The translations under genes were made by a program, and so were the position numbers. The notes below the pieces were generated by a model. It did not search any database, had not been told where the DNA came from, and saw nothing but the letters and a program-made list of their open reading frames with translations. 63,658 nt of DNA, taken from contig NZ_NMZQ01000048.1 in assembly GCF_010093125.1 (NCBI RefSeq), positions 1 to 63,658 of the forward strand, read 5' to 3'. Numbering within the stretch: position 1 is the first letter of the stretch; each line of letters opens with the position of its first letter. Positions 16,400 through 25,103 of this stretch are shown piece after piece. Origin of the DNA: Veillonella sp. R32 (GTDB lineage: Bacteria > Bacillota > Negativicutes > Veillonellales > Veillonellaceae).

Positions 16400-17989
16400 A
16401 TGAGATTAAAACGACTTGTATGTGCCGCCTTATTGACAGTAAGTGCTTTTGGCATTTTAGGCTGTGCAGGAACGACGGGTGATCAAGCCTCCCAAGGTGC
16501 GAAAAGTGACCAGCTCACATTTGTTAATTTCCGTGATGTGCGTGACTTAAATCCCCATTTGTATGCAGGTGAAATGTATGCCCAAGAAATGCTCTATGAT
16601 ACATTGGTAGAGATTACGGATAAAGGCTATGCCCCTGCGTTAGCTGAAAGCTGGACCATTAGTGATGATGGGCAGACGTATACGTTTAAAATTCGCCCAA
16701 ATGTAAAATTTAGTGATGGCGAAGTATTAGATGCTCATGCTATTAAGGCTAATTTTGATGCTATTTTTGAAAATAAATCACGCCATACTTGGCTTGAATC
16801 GATGAGCCTTATCGATAATTATGAGGCAACCGATGATTTGACCTTTGTGATTCATTTGACAAAACCTTACTATCCATTGCTAACAGAGCTTGGCGTAACC
16901 CGGCCGTTTGCTATGATTTCGCCAAAAGCTATGAAAAATGGCAGCACTAAAGATGGCGTTAATGAATATATTGGGAGTGGCCCATATAAACTAAAAGAAG
17001 TAGTAACGGATAAATACGCTATTTTTGAAGTAAATGATTTATATTGGGGTGAAAAACCAAAAATTAAAACTATTTTAGTTAAAGTAATTCCTGATAATCA
17101 AACACGTATTTTAGCACTTGAAAAAGGCGAAGTTGATTTAATTTTTGGCAAAAATATGGTGGACGCTGATGCCATTCGTAAATTTAAAGATCAAAAAGGC
17201 TTTAGTGTCGCTTTATCAGACCCTATGTCTACTCGTGAAATCGTTTTAAATACCACAAAAGCTCATTTAAGCGATAAATTAGTTCGCCAGGCCTTGCAAC
17301 ATGCGACTAATAAACAAGCTATCTCAGATGGTGTGTTCTATGGCATTGAAAAACCAGCAGATACTTTATATGCACCAACTGTACCGTATGCGAATGTAGG
17401 ATTAAAGCCATATGATTATAATGTGGATACAGCAAAAACTTTACTCAGTTCGGCAGGCTACGTACTGGGGGCTGATGGTATTTTAACTAAAGATGGCACA
17501 CCGTTAGAACTGAATTTGTTATATAACAGTGATAGTGTAACGGAAAAAGCTATTTCTGAATTTTTACAAGCCGAATATAAAAAACTAGGTATCATTCTTC
17601 ATATTAAAGGGGAAGAAGAACAATCCTATCGCGATAATATGAAGTCTGGAAATTTTGACATGGTATTCAATATTTCCTGGGGCTTGCCATATGATCCGCA
17701 ATCTTCCTTAGCGGGTATGCGTAAACCAGTATATGGTGACTATGCAGCACAACAAGGTTTAGAAGATAAAGCAGACATTGATGAGGCTATTACTAAGATT
17801 CTTACCTCTACTAGTGAAACCGAACGTCAAGAGTTGTATAAATTCGTATTAACTCGCTTACACGAAGATGCAGTGTATATTCCATTGACTTATGAAAATA
17901 ACAAAGCTATCTATAACAATCGTGTGGAAGGCTTGCATTTCACCCAAACCTTATATGAAGTACCATTTAAGGATTTATCGTTGAAATAA
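16400..17989 (+). CDS. nikA: Nickel/metallophore ABC transporter substrate-binding lipoprotein (NikA-like)
   Basis: About 529 aa. ATG 16400 has GAGGAG at the right distance; an upstream TTG is in frame but overlaps that site. A lipoprotein signal ends ILGC, with C22 as the lipid-carrying residue. The mature part closely follows NikA: LNPHLYAGEMYAQEMLYD, LAESWTISDDGQTYTFKIR, YWGEKPKIK, ADTLYAPTVPYANVGLKP, and the C-terminal LTRLHEDAVYIPLTYENN. NikA relatives bind nickel through an organic chelator such as histidine. The next four genes complete the importer. Confidence 0.88.
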   Translation: MRLKRLVCAALLTVSAFGILGCAGTTGDQASQGAKSDQLTFVNFRDVRDLNPHLYAGEMYAQEMLYDTLVEITDKGYAPALAESWTISDDGQTYTFKIRPNVKFSDGEVLDAHAIKANFDAIFENKSRHTWLESMSLIDNYEATDDLTFVIHLTKPYYPLLTELGVTRPFAMISPKAMKNGSTKDGVNEYIGSGPYKLKEVVTDKYAIFEVNDLYWGEKPKIKTILVKVIPDNQTRILALEKGEVDLIFGKNMVDADAIRKFKDQKGFSVALSDPMSTREIVLNTTKAHLSDKLVRQALQHATNKQAISDGVFYGIEKPADTLYAPTVPYANVGLKPYDYNVDTAKTLLSSAGYVLGADGILTKDGTPLELNLLYNSDSVTEKAISEFLQAEYKKLGIILHIKGEEEQSYRDNMKSGNFDMVFNISWGLPYDPQSSLAGMRKPVYGDYAAQQGLEDKADIDEAITKILTSTSETERQELYKFVLTRLHEDAVYIPLTYENNKAIYNNRVEGLHFTQTLYEVPFKDLSLK

Positions 17990-18045
17990 GCTGAAAATAG
18001 TGAGTCCGTTTATACAAGATACAAGCGGTACTAGTTGTAGTTGTT

Positions 18046-18080
18046 GAGGCTGTTGTAGGAGTGACTACAATGGCCTCTTT
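18046..18080 (+). terminator. Intercistronic hairpin between nikA and nikB
   Basis: GAGGC (18046-18050) and TGTAG pair with CTACA and GCCTC (18073-18077), with short internal mismatches and only three T's after. It may be a partial terminator or an mRNA-stabilising stem giving more binding protein than permease. Confidence 0.55.
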
Positions 18081-18101
18081 CTGATTTAGGGAGGCAGTGC
18101 C

Positions 18102-19046
18102 ATGAGGGCGTATATTATAAAACGTACATTGACGGCTATTCCCTTAATGTTAGCCATTTCATTTGTATGTTTCGTATTTATTAATTTAATTCCATCAGAC
18201 CCTGCAGAAGTGGCGTTGCGTATTCGTCAAACGCCGGTAGTTACGCCAGAAGCTATTGCTCAGGTGCGGGCTGAATTAGGCTTGGATCAACCGTATTTAA
18301 TTCGTTATGTGAATTGGTTGATTGCTTGTTTGCAGCTAGATTTCGGAGTTAGTTATATTAATCCAGCACGGACTGTGTTAGGGGAGTTTCAACGGTGCTT
18401 ACCAGCGACTTTAATGTTGGCTTTTACATCGCTTATTTTTGTCGTAGGTTTGAGCTTACCCATTGGCTTTTTCTGCGCTGTTTATAAGGGTGGCTGGTTT
18501 GATAAAATCATGCGTGGCTTAGTGTTTTTAACAACCTCTATGCCGGCTTACTGGATTGGGTTACTGCTCATTTGGGTGGTGAGTATCAAAATGGATTTAT
18601 TGCCTACCAGTGGTAGTGAATCGTGGCAACATTTGCTTTTGCCAGCCTTTACGGTGTCCTTAACTTACATTTCGACGTATATTCGTCTAATTCGCAATAA
18701 TATGTTAGAGAACATGAAGGAAGATTATGTAACCTATGCAACCATTAGGGGGATTCGTCAACGAACGATTTTGACTAAGCATATTTTAAAAAATTCATTA
18801 CATACTTGTATTATTGCCATCGGTATGAGCATTCCTCAATTGATTGCCGGTACCATTGTGGTAGAAAATGTATTTGCTTGGCCTGGTCTTGGACAGTTAT
18901 GTATTAGTTCTATTTTCAATCGCGATTATCCAATTATTCAGACCTATGTATTATTTGTGGGATTCTTGTTCGTAGTGTTTAATCTATTATTTGACATTAT
19001 TCAATACATTGTTGACCCACGCTTGAGAGAGGAGCGTGTTCAATGA
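18102..19046 (+). CDS. nikB: Nickel ABC transporter permease NikB
   Basis: A 314-aa permease of the dipeptide/nickel type with an N-terminal amphipathic segment and about six membrane helices. NikB-like stretches include LDQPYLIRYVNWL, LDFGVSYI, the coupling-helix region with ATIRGIRQRTILTKHILKNS, and IVVENVFAWPGLGQL with FNRDYPIIQ. It ends in TGA overlapping the nikC start (ATGA), indicating translational coupling. It forms half of the membrane channel. Confidence 0.88.
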   Translation: MRAYIIKRTLTAIPLMLAISFVCFVFINLIPSDPAEVALRIRQTPVVTPEAIAQVRAELGLDQPYLIRYVNWLIACLQLDFGVSYINPARTVLGEFQRCLPATLMLAFTSLIFVVGLSLPIGFFCAVYKGGWFDKIMRGLVFLTTSMPAYWIGLLLIWVVSIKMDLLPTSGSESWQHLLLPAFTVSLTYISTYIRLIRNNMLENMKEDYVTYATIRGIRQRTILTKHILKNSLHTCIIAIGMSIPQLIAGTIVVENVFAWPGLGQLCISSIFNRDYPIIQTYVLFVGFLFVVFNLLFDIIQYIVDPRLREERVQ

Positions 19047-19867
19047 TTCGTTTATTGTTAAAAAATAATATGGTGGTAGGGCTTAGTTCCTTTATTTTAC
19101 TCATTGCGTTAGCTGGAATTTTCGCGCCTTGGCTTGCGCCCTATGATCCGTATGAAAACAATATATTGATGAAATTTGCCCCTTATAGTGCGGAACATTG
19201 GTTTGGTACAGACCATTTAGGGCGAGATATTTTTTCCCGCTTAATTTACGGTATTCGACCGACTTTATTTTTATCGCTGTTAACTATGCTGGCCACTATT
19301 GGCTTAGGGGCTATTATGGGGCTATTGTCTGGTTATTTTCGTGGTTTTATTGATGAAGTGATTATGCGCGTTGTTGATATGATGTTATCGTTTCCCAGTC
19401 AAATTATGATATTTGCGGTTATTGCACTTTTGGGGGTAGATGTACAAAACATTATTATCGCCAATGTACTGATTAAATGGGCTTGGTATGCTCGTATGAT
19501 ACGGACCAATGTTATGAAGTATCGAGATAAGAATTTTATCCTTTATTCGCGCTGTATTGGTACACCGGAACGTTTTATTATGATTCGTCATTTATTGCCA
19601 AGTATTAGTTCTGAAATGGCTGTGCTAGCTAGTTTAGATGTGGGTTGGACGATTATTAATATTTCAACTCTGTCCTTTTTAGGCCTTGGCATTCAAGCGC
19701 CTTTACCTGAATGGGGGGCTATGCTGAATGAAGCGAAGAATGTATTGACGGTTAATCCGATTCAAATGTTGGTACCTGGCGTAGCCATTGTAGTATTGGT
19801 ATCGGCGTTTAATTTGTTAGGTGATGCCATTCGTGATGCCCTCGATCCTAAGGAGGTACAGGAATGA
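19043..19867 (+). CDS. nikC: Nickel ABC transporter permease NikC
   Basis: A 274-aa partner permease. FGTDHLGRDIFSRLIYGIRPTL is the N-terminal hallmark of DppC/NikC proteins, and GLGIQAPLPEWGAMLNEAKN the late conserved stretch; the EAA-type coupling loop lies between (SRCIGTPERFIMIRHLLP). It overlaps nikB and nikD by four bases each, so the genes are co-translated. With NikB it makes the transmembrane pore. Confidence 0.88.
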   Translation: MIRLLLKNNMVVGLSSFILLIALAGIFAPWLAPYDPYENNILMKFAPYSAEHWFGTDHLGRDIFSRLIYGIRPTLFLSLLTMLATIGLGAIMGLLSGYFRGFIDEVIMRVVDMMLSFPSQIMIFAVIALLGVDVQNIIIANVLIKWAWYARMIRTNVMKYRDKNFILYSRCIGTPERFIMIRHLLPSISSEMAVLASLDVGWTIINISTLSFLGLGIQAPLPEWGAMLNEAKNVLTVNPIQMLVPGVAIVVLVSAFNLLGDAIRDALDPKEVQE

Positions 19868-20748
19868 GTTTGTTACGAGTGAACAATTTATCCGTGGTAC
19901 ATCGCAATAAAGAACGGGAAAAACAGATTTTACAAGACGTGTCCTTTGCGTTGGCCAAGGGGACTTGTTTAGGTATTTTAGGCGAGTCTGGTAGTGGTAA
20001 GAGTATGACGGCTAAGGCTATATTAGGTATATTAAGTCGTGATTTTACAGTCACTGGAGAGGCTATATTCCAAGGTAAAAATTTATTAGCTTTGAATGCG
20101 TTGGAACTCAGAAGTTTACGAGGCTTGGCTATTGGCATGATTATGCAAAATCCCATGACTGGCTTTGATCCTTTATATAAGATTGGTAATCAGATATTTG
20201 AAACGTTTGAAGCCCATAATTTATTTCCCCAGGCGGAGTGGCCGTCAAAAGCTATAGAAATTCTTCGAAAGATGCATATTCGAGAGCCCGAAGATACGCT
20301 TAATAAATTTCCGCATCAATTGAGCGGTGGTATGTTGCAGCGTATTATGATAGGCATTGCTATGGCTATGAAACCTGATATTTTAATCTGCGATGAGCCA
20401 ACTACAGCGATTGATAGCATTACTCAGTATGAAATTATTAAAGAGTTTAAGGCGATTAAAGAATCCCATGATGTGGCAATGATTTTTATTACTCATGATA
20501 TTAGTGTAATTTCCCATTTAGCAGATGAGATCATGGTGCTTAATAAAGGTCGTGTTGCTGATTATGGCACGTTTCAAGCGATTATGGAGCAGCCTAAGGA
20601 TGCGTATACTAAGATGCTGATAGAACAGAAATTAGCTGTTGCGAATCGGTATAAAGAATTGTTGCATATTGCACCAAAAACGAATATAACACCAACAACG
20701 AATGTAGCACCAACAACGAATGTGGTTGAAGGAGGTGGCTTATGTTAA
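19864..20748 (+). CDS. nikD: Nickel ABC transporter ATP-binding protein NikD
   Basis: A 294-aa ABC ATPase. Walker A reads GESGSGKS, the Q-loop MIMQNPMTGFDPL, the signature LSGGM, Walker B DILICDEP, and the switch His is in FITHD. The C-terminal tail carries an 18-bp tandem repeat coding for TPTTNVAPTTNV, not expected in NikD. It is expected to pair with NikE on the cytoplasmic face. It overlaps nikE by seven bases. Confidence 0.87.
   Translation: MSLLRVNNLSVVHRNKEREKQILQDVSFALAKGTCLGILGESGSGKSMTAKAILGILSRDFTVTGEAIFQGKNLLALNALELRSLRGLAIGMIMQNPMTGFDPLYKIGNQIFETFEAHNLFPQAEWPSKAIEILRKMHIREPEDTLNKFPHQLSGGMLQRIMIGIAMAMKPDILICDEPTTAIDSITQYEIIKEFKAIKESHDVAMIFITHDISVISHLADEIMVLNKGRVADYGTFQAIMEQPKDAYTKMLIEQKLAVANRYKELLHIAPKTNITPTTNVAPTTNVVEGGGLC
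20688..20729 (+). repeat. 18-bp tandem repeat in the nikD tail
   Basis: CCAACAACGAATGTAGCA and near copies around 20688-20729 encode repeated PTTNV/PTTNI units at the C-terminus, beyond the conserved ATPase fold. Confidence 0.7.
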
Positions 20749-21518
20749 CCGTGGATAATGTGGTGGTGCGCTTTCCTAAGCCACATAGTCAATTAATTTT
20801 CAAAAAAGAATATCAAACGATTTTACATGGTGTTACGTTTTCGGTTCGTAAAGGGGAATGTTTGGGAATCCTGGGGGAATCGGGCAGTGGTAAGAGTACG
20901 CTAGGTAAAGTGATTTGTGGTTTATTAGAACCCTATGAAGGGAGTGTTACTTTAGGAGGTACGGCTTTATATGGTAAAAGCAAATTGGTACCAGGCGTTT
21001 TATCGGTAGTGTTTCAAGATTATACGACATCCGTGAATAGTCGTTTTACAGTGCGTGAGATTATAAAGGAATCGCTCTTGGTTTTACAGCGACGAACGCG
21101 TACACAGATAGATTTTGAAACAGAGATTATGGAACTATTAGAGTTAGTCGGTTTATCGGCTGACTTTATTGATCGCTATCCTCATCAGTTATCAGGGGGG
21201 CAATTGCAGCGTGTATGTATTGCTAGGGCTATAGCGGTGAAACCAGAAATTATACTATTCGATGAAGCGATTAGCTCATTAGATGCGCATACACAGGTAC
21301 AAATTATGGATCTGTTATTGAAAGTAAAAGCAATATATAATTTTACCTATATATTCATTACTCATGATTTGCCATCGGTTACCTATATGTGTGATCGCGT
21401 GTTATTTCTTTATAAAGGTCGGGTAGCGGAAGTGGTAGACGTAGAGGCTATTGGTACGGTACAAAGTGAGTATGCGCGTAAATTATTACATTCTATTTTA
21501 GATATTAAAGTAGAATAA
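20742..21518 (+). CDS. nikE: Nickel ABC transporter ATP-binding protein NikE
   Basis: A 258-aa ABC ATPase; ATG lies inside the end of nikD with GGAGG upstream. Walker A GESGSGKST, Q-loop VFQDYTTSVN, signature LSGGQLQR, Walker B IILFDEA (Ala where Pro is common) and FITHD are all present. It is slightly shorter than many OppF-type proteins, as is usual for NikE. It is the last gene of the five-gene importer. Confidence 0.87.
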   Translation: MLTVDNVVVRFPKPHSQLIFKKEYQTILHGVTFSVRKGECLGILGESGSGKSTLGKVICGLLEPYEGSVTLGGTALYGKSKLVPGVLSVVFQDYTTSVNSRFTVREIIKESLLVLQRRTRTQIDFETEIMELLELVGLSADFIDRYPHQLSGGQLQRVCIARAIAVKPEIILFDEAISSLDAHTQVQIMDLLLKVKAIYNFTYIFITHDLPSVTYMCDRVLFLYKGRVAEVVDVEAIGTVQSEYARKLLHSILDIKVE

Positions 21519-21585
21519 AAGTAAACTAAAAGTAGAATAAAAGTTGAACAAAAGTAGAATAAAAAAAGAATAAAAATAGAATAGA
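21510..21585 (+). repeat. Degenerate AAAGTAGAATAA repeats after nikE
   Basis: The last codons of nikE (AAAGTAGAATAA) are echoed several times downstream with small changes (for example AAAGTTGAACA, AAAGTAGAATAA, AAAATAGAATAG). This resembles the echo behind csoR. Confidence 0.6.
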
Positions 21586-21723
21586 AGAGATTTGATTTAA
21601 ATATTTTATGATTGTCCTTTTACTCTCTGTGAAGGTTAACTTAAAGAAGTAAACGGGGGATTAACAATGTTGGGTAGGGGACATATAATAGATATCAAAA
21701 TGTATATTTGAGAATTAATATCG
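21586..21723 (+). other. 3' untranslated stretch between nikE and its terminator
   Basis: No gene is convincing. A 14-codon frame at 21667 (MLGRGHIIDIKMYI) has a GGGGGA stretch before it, but its function is doubtful. GGTTAACTT at 21636 resembles the arm of the terminator downstream. Confidence 0.25.
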
Positions 21724-21757
21724 AAAAGGAGTCAACCTATTAAGGTTAACTCCTTTT
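21724..21757 (+). terminator. Terminator of the nik operon
   Basis: AAAAGGAGTCAACCT pairs with AGGTTAACTCCTTTT (one mismatch) around a short loop, then T's. Confidence 0.85.
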
Positions 21758-21925
21758 TCTTCACTATTATTTCATCTTAATTTAATCTAAGAAGAATATA
21801 GTAATCATAAGGAAAGGGTTAGTGAAGGAAATAAAAAAGAGAGAAGATGGTAATGATAAATAATCTCAAATTATCAATTAATTTTAAAAAATGAAAATTG
21901 AGACTAGATTTATAATTCTCGATGT

Positions 21926-21965
21926 GCTATAATAGCTTTGTAAGCAAGAATAAGTACTTACAAAG
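21926..21965 (+). promoter_or_regulatory. Ferritin promoter (extended -10) and leader hairpin
   Basis: TG-N-TATAAT (TATAAT at 21928-21933) forms an extended -10 without a clear -35. A hairpin, CTTTGTAAG (21936-21944) with CTTACAAAG (21957-21965), would start at the transcript's 5' end, possibly an operator or an mRNA-stabilising stem. Upstream 21758-21925 is AT-rich without genes. Confidence 0.5.
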
Positions 21966-22063
21966 AATCAATTAAAGTTACTAACATAAGTTATAACTTT
22001 ATTTAATCAAGTTTTTAATTAACATACTATATATGTATAAGAAAGGTTTTAGGTGACGTTTTT

Positions 22064-22549
22064 ATGAATAAGAATATCGCAAAAGCATTAAATGAACAGG
22101 TAATTTTTGAATTTAACTCCGCATACTTATATTTAGCATTGTCTTTGGCAATGGCTGATGCTCGTTTCAAAGGTTTATCCGCTTGGTTGCGTTTACAATA
22201 CCAAGAAGAAATGGATCATGCTTTCAAAATTATCGATTTCTTAGAATCCCGCAATGAAACAACTACTTTGGGCGACATTAAAGCTCAGGCTGTTAAAGAA
22301 GATAATCCATTGAAAGTAGCTCAGATGGTATATAACCATGAACAAGTAATCACTGGTAAAATCAATGAATTATATGCCTTGGCTACTGAGGAAAAAGATT
22401 ATGCTACTGTAAACTTCTTGAACTGGTTCATTACTGAACAGGTAGAAGAAGAAGCAAGTGCTCGTGATTTGGTTGATGAATTCACATTTGCTGGCGATAG
22501 CCGTGCTAGCCAATTATTCGTGGATGCTCGTTTGGGTAACCGCCAATAA
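22064..22549 (+). CDS. ftnA: Bacterial non-haem ferritin
   Basis: A 161-aa four-helix ferritin; AAAGG precedes its ATG. Ferroxidase residues E16, E49 and H52 (QEEMDHAFK) are in place, with the second half ligands in helix C (YNHEQVI) and the conserved FLNWFITEQVEEE. It has no haem-binding Met typical of bacterioferritin. It stores iron as a 24-mer shell and protects against Fenton chemistry; the nickel importer upstream is a separate unit. It is monocistronic. Confidence 0.92.
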   Translation: MNKNIAKALNEQVIFEFNSAYLYLALSLAMADARFKGLSAWLRLQYQEEMDHAFKIIDFLESRNETTTLGDIKAQAVKEDNPLKVAQMVYNHEQVITGKINELYALATEEKDYATVNFLNWFITEQVEEEASARDLVDEFTFAGDSRASQLFVDARLGNRQ

Positions 22550-22664
22550 TTTTAGCAGGTAAAGTGCCGTTAACTAAATTGACTTAGTGAAGTGCTAAGC
22601 GTATCTCAGGCTTCTAAGTGGAAGCATACTGATAAAAATTACACACAGCTTAATGGTAAGCTAC

Positions 22665-22693
22665 AAAAGGGACGCTCTTAGGAGCGTCTTTTT
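22665..22693 (+). terminator. Terminator after ferritin
   Basis: GACGCTC (22671-22677) pairs with GAGCGTC (22682-22688) on a four-base loop, then TTTTT; A's before the stem extend it. Confidence 0.9.
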
Positions 22694-22705
22694 GTATACT
22701 TTAAA

Positions 22706-22831
22706 AGTCAAAACAATAAAAAGTCAAAAATTTAAAAATAATTTGACTTTTTCTATTGACAAAAGTCAAAAAGTCAACTATCATATAGTCAAGGTTGAAA
22801 GAACAAAAGGTCAAAAGATTAGAAAGTCAAA
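22706..22831 (+). promoter_or_regulatory. CtsR operator cluster and promoter of the ctsR-clpC operon
   Basis: Heptads of the CtsR type (A/GGTCAAA) occur at 22706, 22722, 22764, 22772 (AGTCAAC), 22787 (AGTCAAG), 22809 (GGTCAAA) and 22825, plus an inverted TTTGACT at 22742. The promoter TTGACA (22756-22761) and TATCAT (22779-22784) has a 17-base spacer containing two heptads. Spacings are multiples of about 8 rather than the classical 10-base heptad offset. This implies heat-shock and protein-stress control by the first gene product. Confidence 0.82.
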
Positions 22832-22926
22832 CTTCTAATAGACTGATAAACCGAAGTAGTGCAAAGAATGAAGGTAGCATATGAAAGATAGTGTAATGAT
22901 AGATAAAAAGTTTGGAGCGATGATGT

Positions 22927-23400
22927 ATGGGTATTTTAGCGGATCGTATTGAAAAGTTTATTTTAGCAAAATTATTAGAAGAACAAGCGAAAGAAGAGGG
23001 CATCGTGTTACGCCGTAATGAATTGGCTGACGAACTTAATTGTGCGCCGTCGCAAATTAGTTATGTATTGAGTACACGGTTCTCTAATGAGCGTGGTTTT
23101 ATCGTAGAATCTCGTCGTGGTCTTGGTGGTTTTATTAGTATCACTCGTATTCCAGTGAAAGCTTTATTGGAAGCACCAAAACATGAGCAAGAGGTTGAAA
23201 CAAATAATAAACCATTAACCATGGGCATTATTGATAATTCTTTATTCGAGTTGATGCAACAGAAATTGTTACACAAACGAGAGGCCGCTTTATTACATGA
23301 AGCGTTTGCTTTGTTGATGGAAGAGCCAGACAGAAAGACACGTGAAAATAAAGTTCGACGTTTATTTGAACAAGTCGTAGCCATGGTGAAGGAGGGGTAA
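22927..23400 (+). CDS. ctsR: Transcriptional repressor CtsR
   Basis: A 157-aa class III heat-shock repressor. The N-terminal winged helix-turn-helix reads LRRNELADELNCAPSQISYVLSTRFSNERGFIVESRRGLGGFI, including the RGGGG-like wing (RGLGGF), which senses temperature in relatives. The C-terminal half is the dimerisation and McsB-interaction domain. It represses its own operon through the heptads upstream; heat or McsB arginine phosphorylation relieves this. It is followed after five bases by mcsA. Confidence 0.92.
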   Translation: MGILADRIEKFILAKLLEEQAKEEGIVLRRNELADELNCAPSQISYVLSTRFSNERGFIVESRRGLGGFISITRIPVKALLEAPKHEQEVETNNKPLTMGIIDNSLFELMQQKLLHKREAALLHEAFALLMEEPDRKTRENKVRRLFEQVVAMVKEG

Positions 23401-23405
23401 GGTTT

Positions 23406-23948
23406 ATGTTATGTGATAATTGTAAACAAAATGAAGCAACCGTGCATATGACACGGGTTGTGAATGGTAAAAAAACAGAACGTCATTTATGTAATGTATG
23501 TGCTGCCAAACAGCCAAATGATGGTTTTGGCAGTCAAGGCTTTATGAATTTTGGACCATCTTTATTAGATAATGACTTTTTTACTAATGATTTCTTTACT
23601 AATACGTTGTATCCCGATAGCTTATTAAATCCCCGTCAAGAAACGCGTTGTAGTCAATGCGGTATGACCTTTAGCGAATTTAATCAAACAGGTAAATTTG
23701 GTTGCGATCATTGTTATGATACATTTGAAGCTCAAATTGCTCCTTTGGTTAAACGTTTACAAGGTTCTTTATCCTATGAAGGACGCGTACCAAGTCGTGG
23801 AACAGGGGTGTTCAAAACAAAACATCAAATTAAACGCTTACGTCAAGAACTAGATAAAGCCGTTAAAGCAGAACAATTTGAAGAAGCTGTTCGTTTACGG
23901 GATGAAATTAAAGTATTAGAAGAATCATTAAATAAGGAAAATAAATAG
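23406..23948 (+). CDS. mcsA: McsA, activator of the McsB arginine kinase
   Basis: A 180-aa protein with two zinc-ribbon pairs at the start (C3/C6 with CNVC, and CSQC with CDHC) and a C-terminal UVR motif (RLRQELDKAVKAEQFEEAVRLRDEIKVLEE), which docks to partner proteins. An acidic/Asn-Phe-rich linker (NDFFTNDFFTNTLYPD) lies between. In the family it activates McsB and modulates CtsR. Its place between ctsR and mcsB is the standard order. Confidence 0.9.
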   Translation: MLCDNCKQNEATVHMTRVVNGKKTERHLCNVCAAKQPNDGFGSQGFMNFGPSLLDNDFFTNDFFTNTLYPDSLLNPRQETRCSQCGMTFSEFNQTGKFGCDHCYDTFEAQIAPLVKRLQGSLSYEGRVPSRGTGVFKTKHQIKRLRQELDKAVKAEQFEEAVRLRDEIKVLEESLNKENK

Positions 23949-23959
23949 GAGGTGTTACT

Positions 23960-25030
23960 ATGTTAGACAAAATTTTAGATGAACCGTTAAGTAGTTGGCT
24001 ACGTAGTACGGATCCTATTGGTGATATACATTCCCATATTGTATTATCAAGCCGTATTCGTTTAGCACGCAATTTCAAAGGCTTGCAATTTACTAATCGG
24101 AATCACGAAGCTTCATTAAAAGAGGTTGAAAGCCTAATGCGCGGTGTGCTTGGCACTTTAAAAGCCGCCGATGGTCGTGAGTATTCCAACATTAGTTTAG
24201 ATAAATTATCAGACACAGAACGTGAAATCCTTGTAGAAAAACACTTAATGAGCCCTCAAATGGGACAAAAGTTACCGTATCGAAGTTTAGTGGTAGCTGA
24301 TGATGCTTCAGTGGCTATTATGGTGAATGAGGAAGACCACATTCGAATTCAGACTATGGAATCAGGTCTTTGCTTACAAGAAGCGTTAGACCATGCGTTA
24401 AAAATTGATGATGCCATTGAAAGCAAATGTGACTATGCGTTTAATGAACGTTATGGTTATTTAACAGCTTGCCCTACCAATGTAGGGACGGGGATGCGTG
24501 CTTCAGCGATGTTGCATTTACCAGCTTTGGCCATGACGGGGCGCATTAATCGCTTAGTTCGCAGTATTACGCAATTAGGCTATTCAGTGCGTGGCTTATA
24601 TGGTGAAGGCTCACAAGCGCTAGGTAATATTTATCAGATTTCCAACCAAGTAACGATGGGGATTAGCGAAGAAGATACAATTAGTCAATTGCAGAAAGTG
24701 CTTGAAAAATTAGTTCAAGAAGAAGTGAAAGCCCGCGAAGCTATTAAAAATGGTGATTTTGAAGCCTTTGAAGACCGTGTATGGCGTGCCTTTGGTACCT
24801 TGCAATATGCGCGACGCCTTTCTGGTGAAGAAGCGTTAGGTCTTCTAAGTGATGTACAGTTAGGTATGGATTTAGGTGTATTACCACAGCATTCAGCAGA
24901 TGTATTTAATGAATTAGTCGTAACGACACGACCTAATTTCTTAAGTAAGTATGCTGGTAAAGAAAGTATGACCGCTGCTGAACGAGATAGTTATCGAGCT
25001 AAAGTAGTTCGTGATCGATTAGCGCGTTAA
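23960..25030 (+). CDS. mcsB: Protein arginine kinase McsB
   Basis: A 356-aa phosphagen-kinase-fold enzyme that phosphorylates protein arginines, marking them for ClpCP. SSRIRLARNFKGLQFT binds phosphate, CPTNVGTGMRAS forms the substrate/nucleotide site, and YGEGSQALGNIYQISNQ matches the conserved late segment. An AGGAGGTG ribosome site precedes its ATG. It acts with McsA and feeds substrates to ClpC, encoded next. Confidence 0.92.
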   Translation: MLDKILDEPLSSWLRSTDPIGDIHSHIVLSSRIRLARNFKGLQFTNRNHEASLKEVESLMRGVLGTLKAADGREYSNISLDKLSDTEREILVEKHLMSPQMGQKLPYRSLVVADDASVAIMVNEEDHIRIQTMESGLCLQEALDHALKIDDAIESKCDYAFNERYGYLTACPTNVGTGMRASAMLHLPALAMTGRINRLVRSITQLGYSVRGLYGEGSQALGNIYQISNQVTMGISEEDTISQLQKVLEKLVQEEVKAREAIKNGDFEAFEDRVWRAFGTLQYARRLSGEEALGLLSDVQLGMDLGVLPQHSADVFNELVVTTRPNFLSKYAGKESMTAAERDSYRAKVVRDRLAR

Positions 25031-25103
25031 TAATATAAAGTTAACACTATAAATTTAGAAATTAGAAATTTACGATTATGTCGTATAGATATGAGGTGAT
25101 TAT

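Noticed and set aside
16400-21518. Annotation as a generic oligopeptide (Opp/Dpp) importer
   Set aside because: The binding protein and NikB follow nickel-type sequences (for example LNPHLYAGEMYAQ and ADTLYAPTVPYANVGLKP) much more closely than peptide binders.
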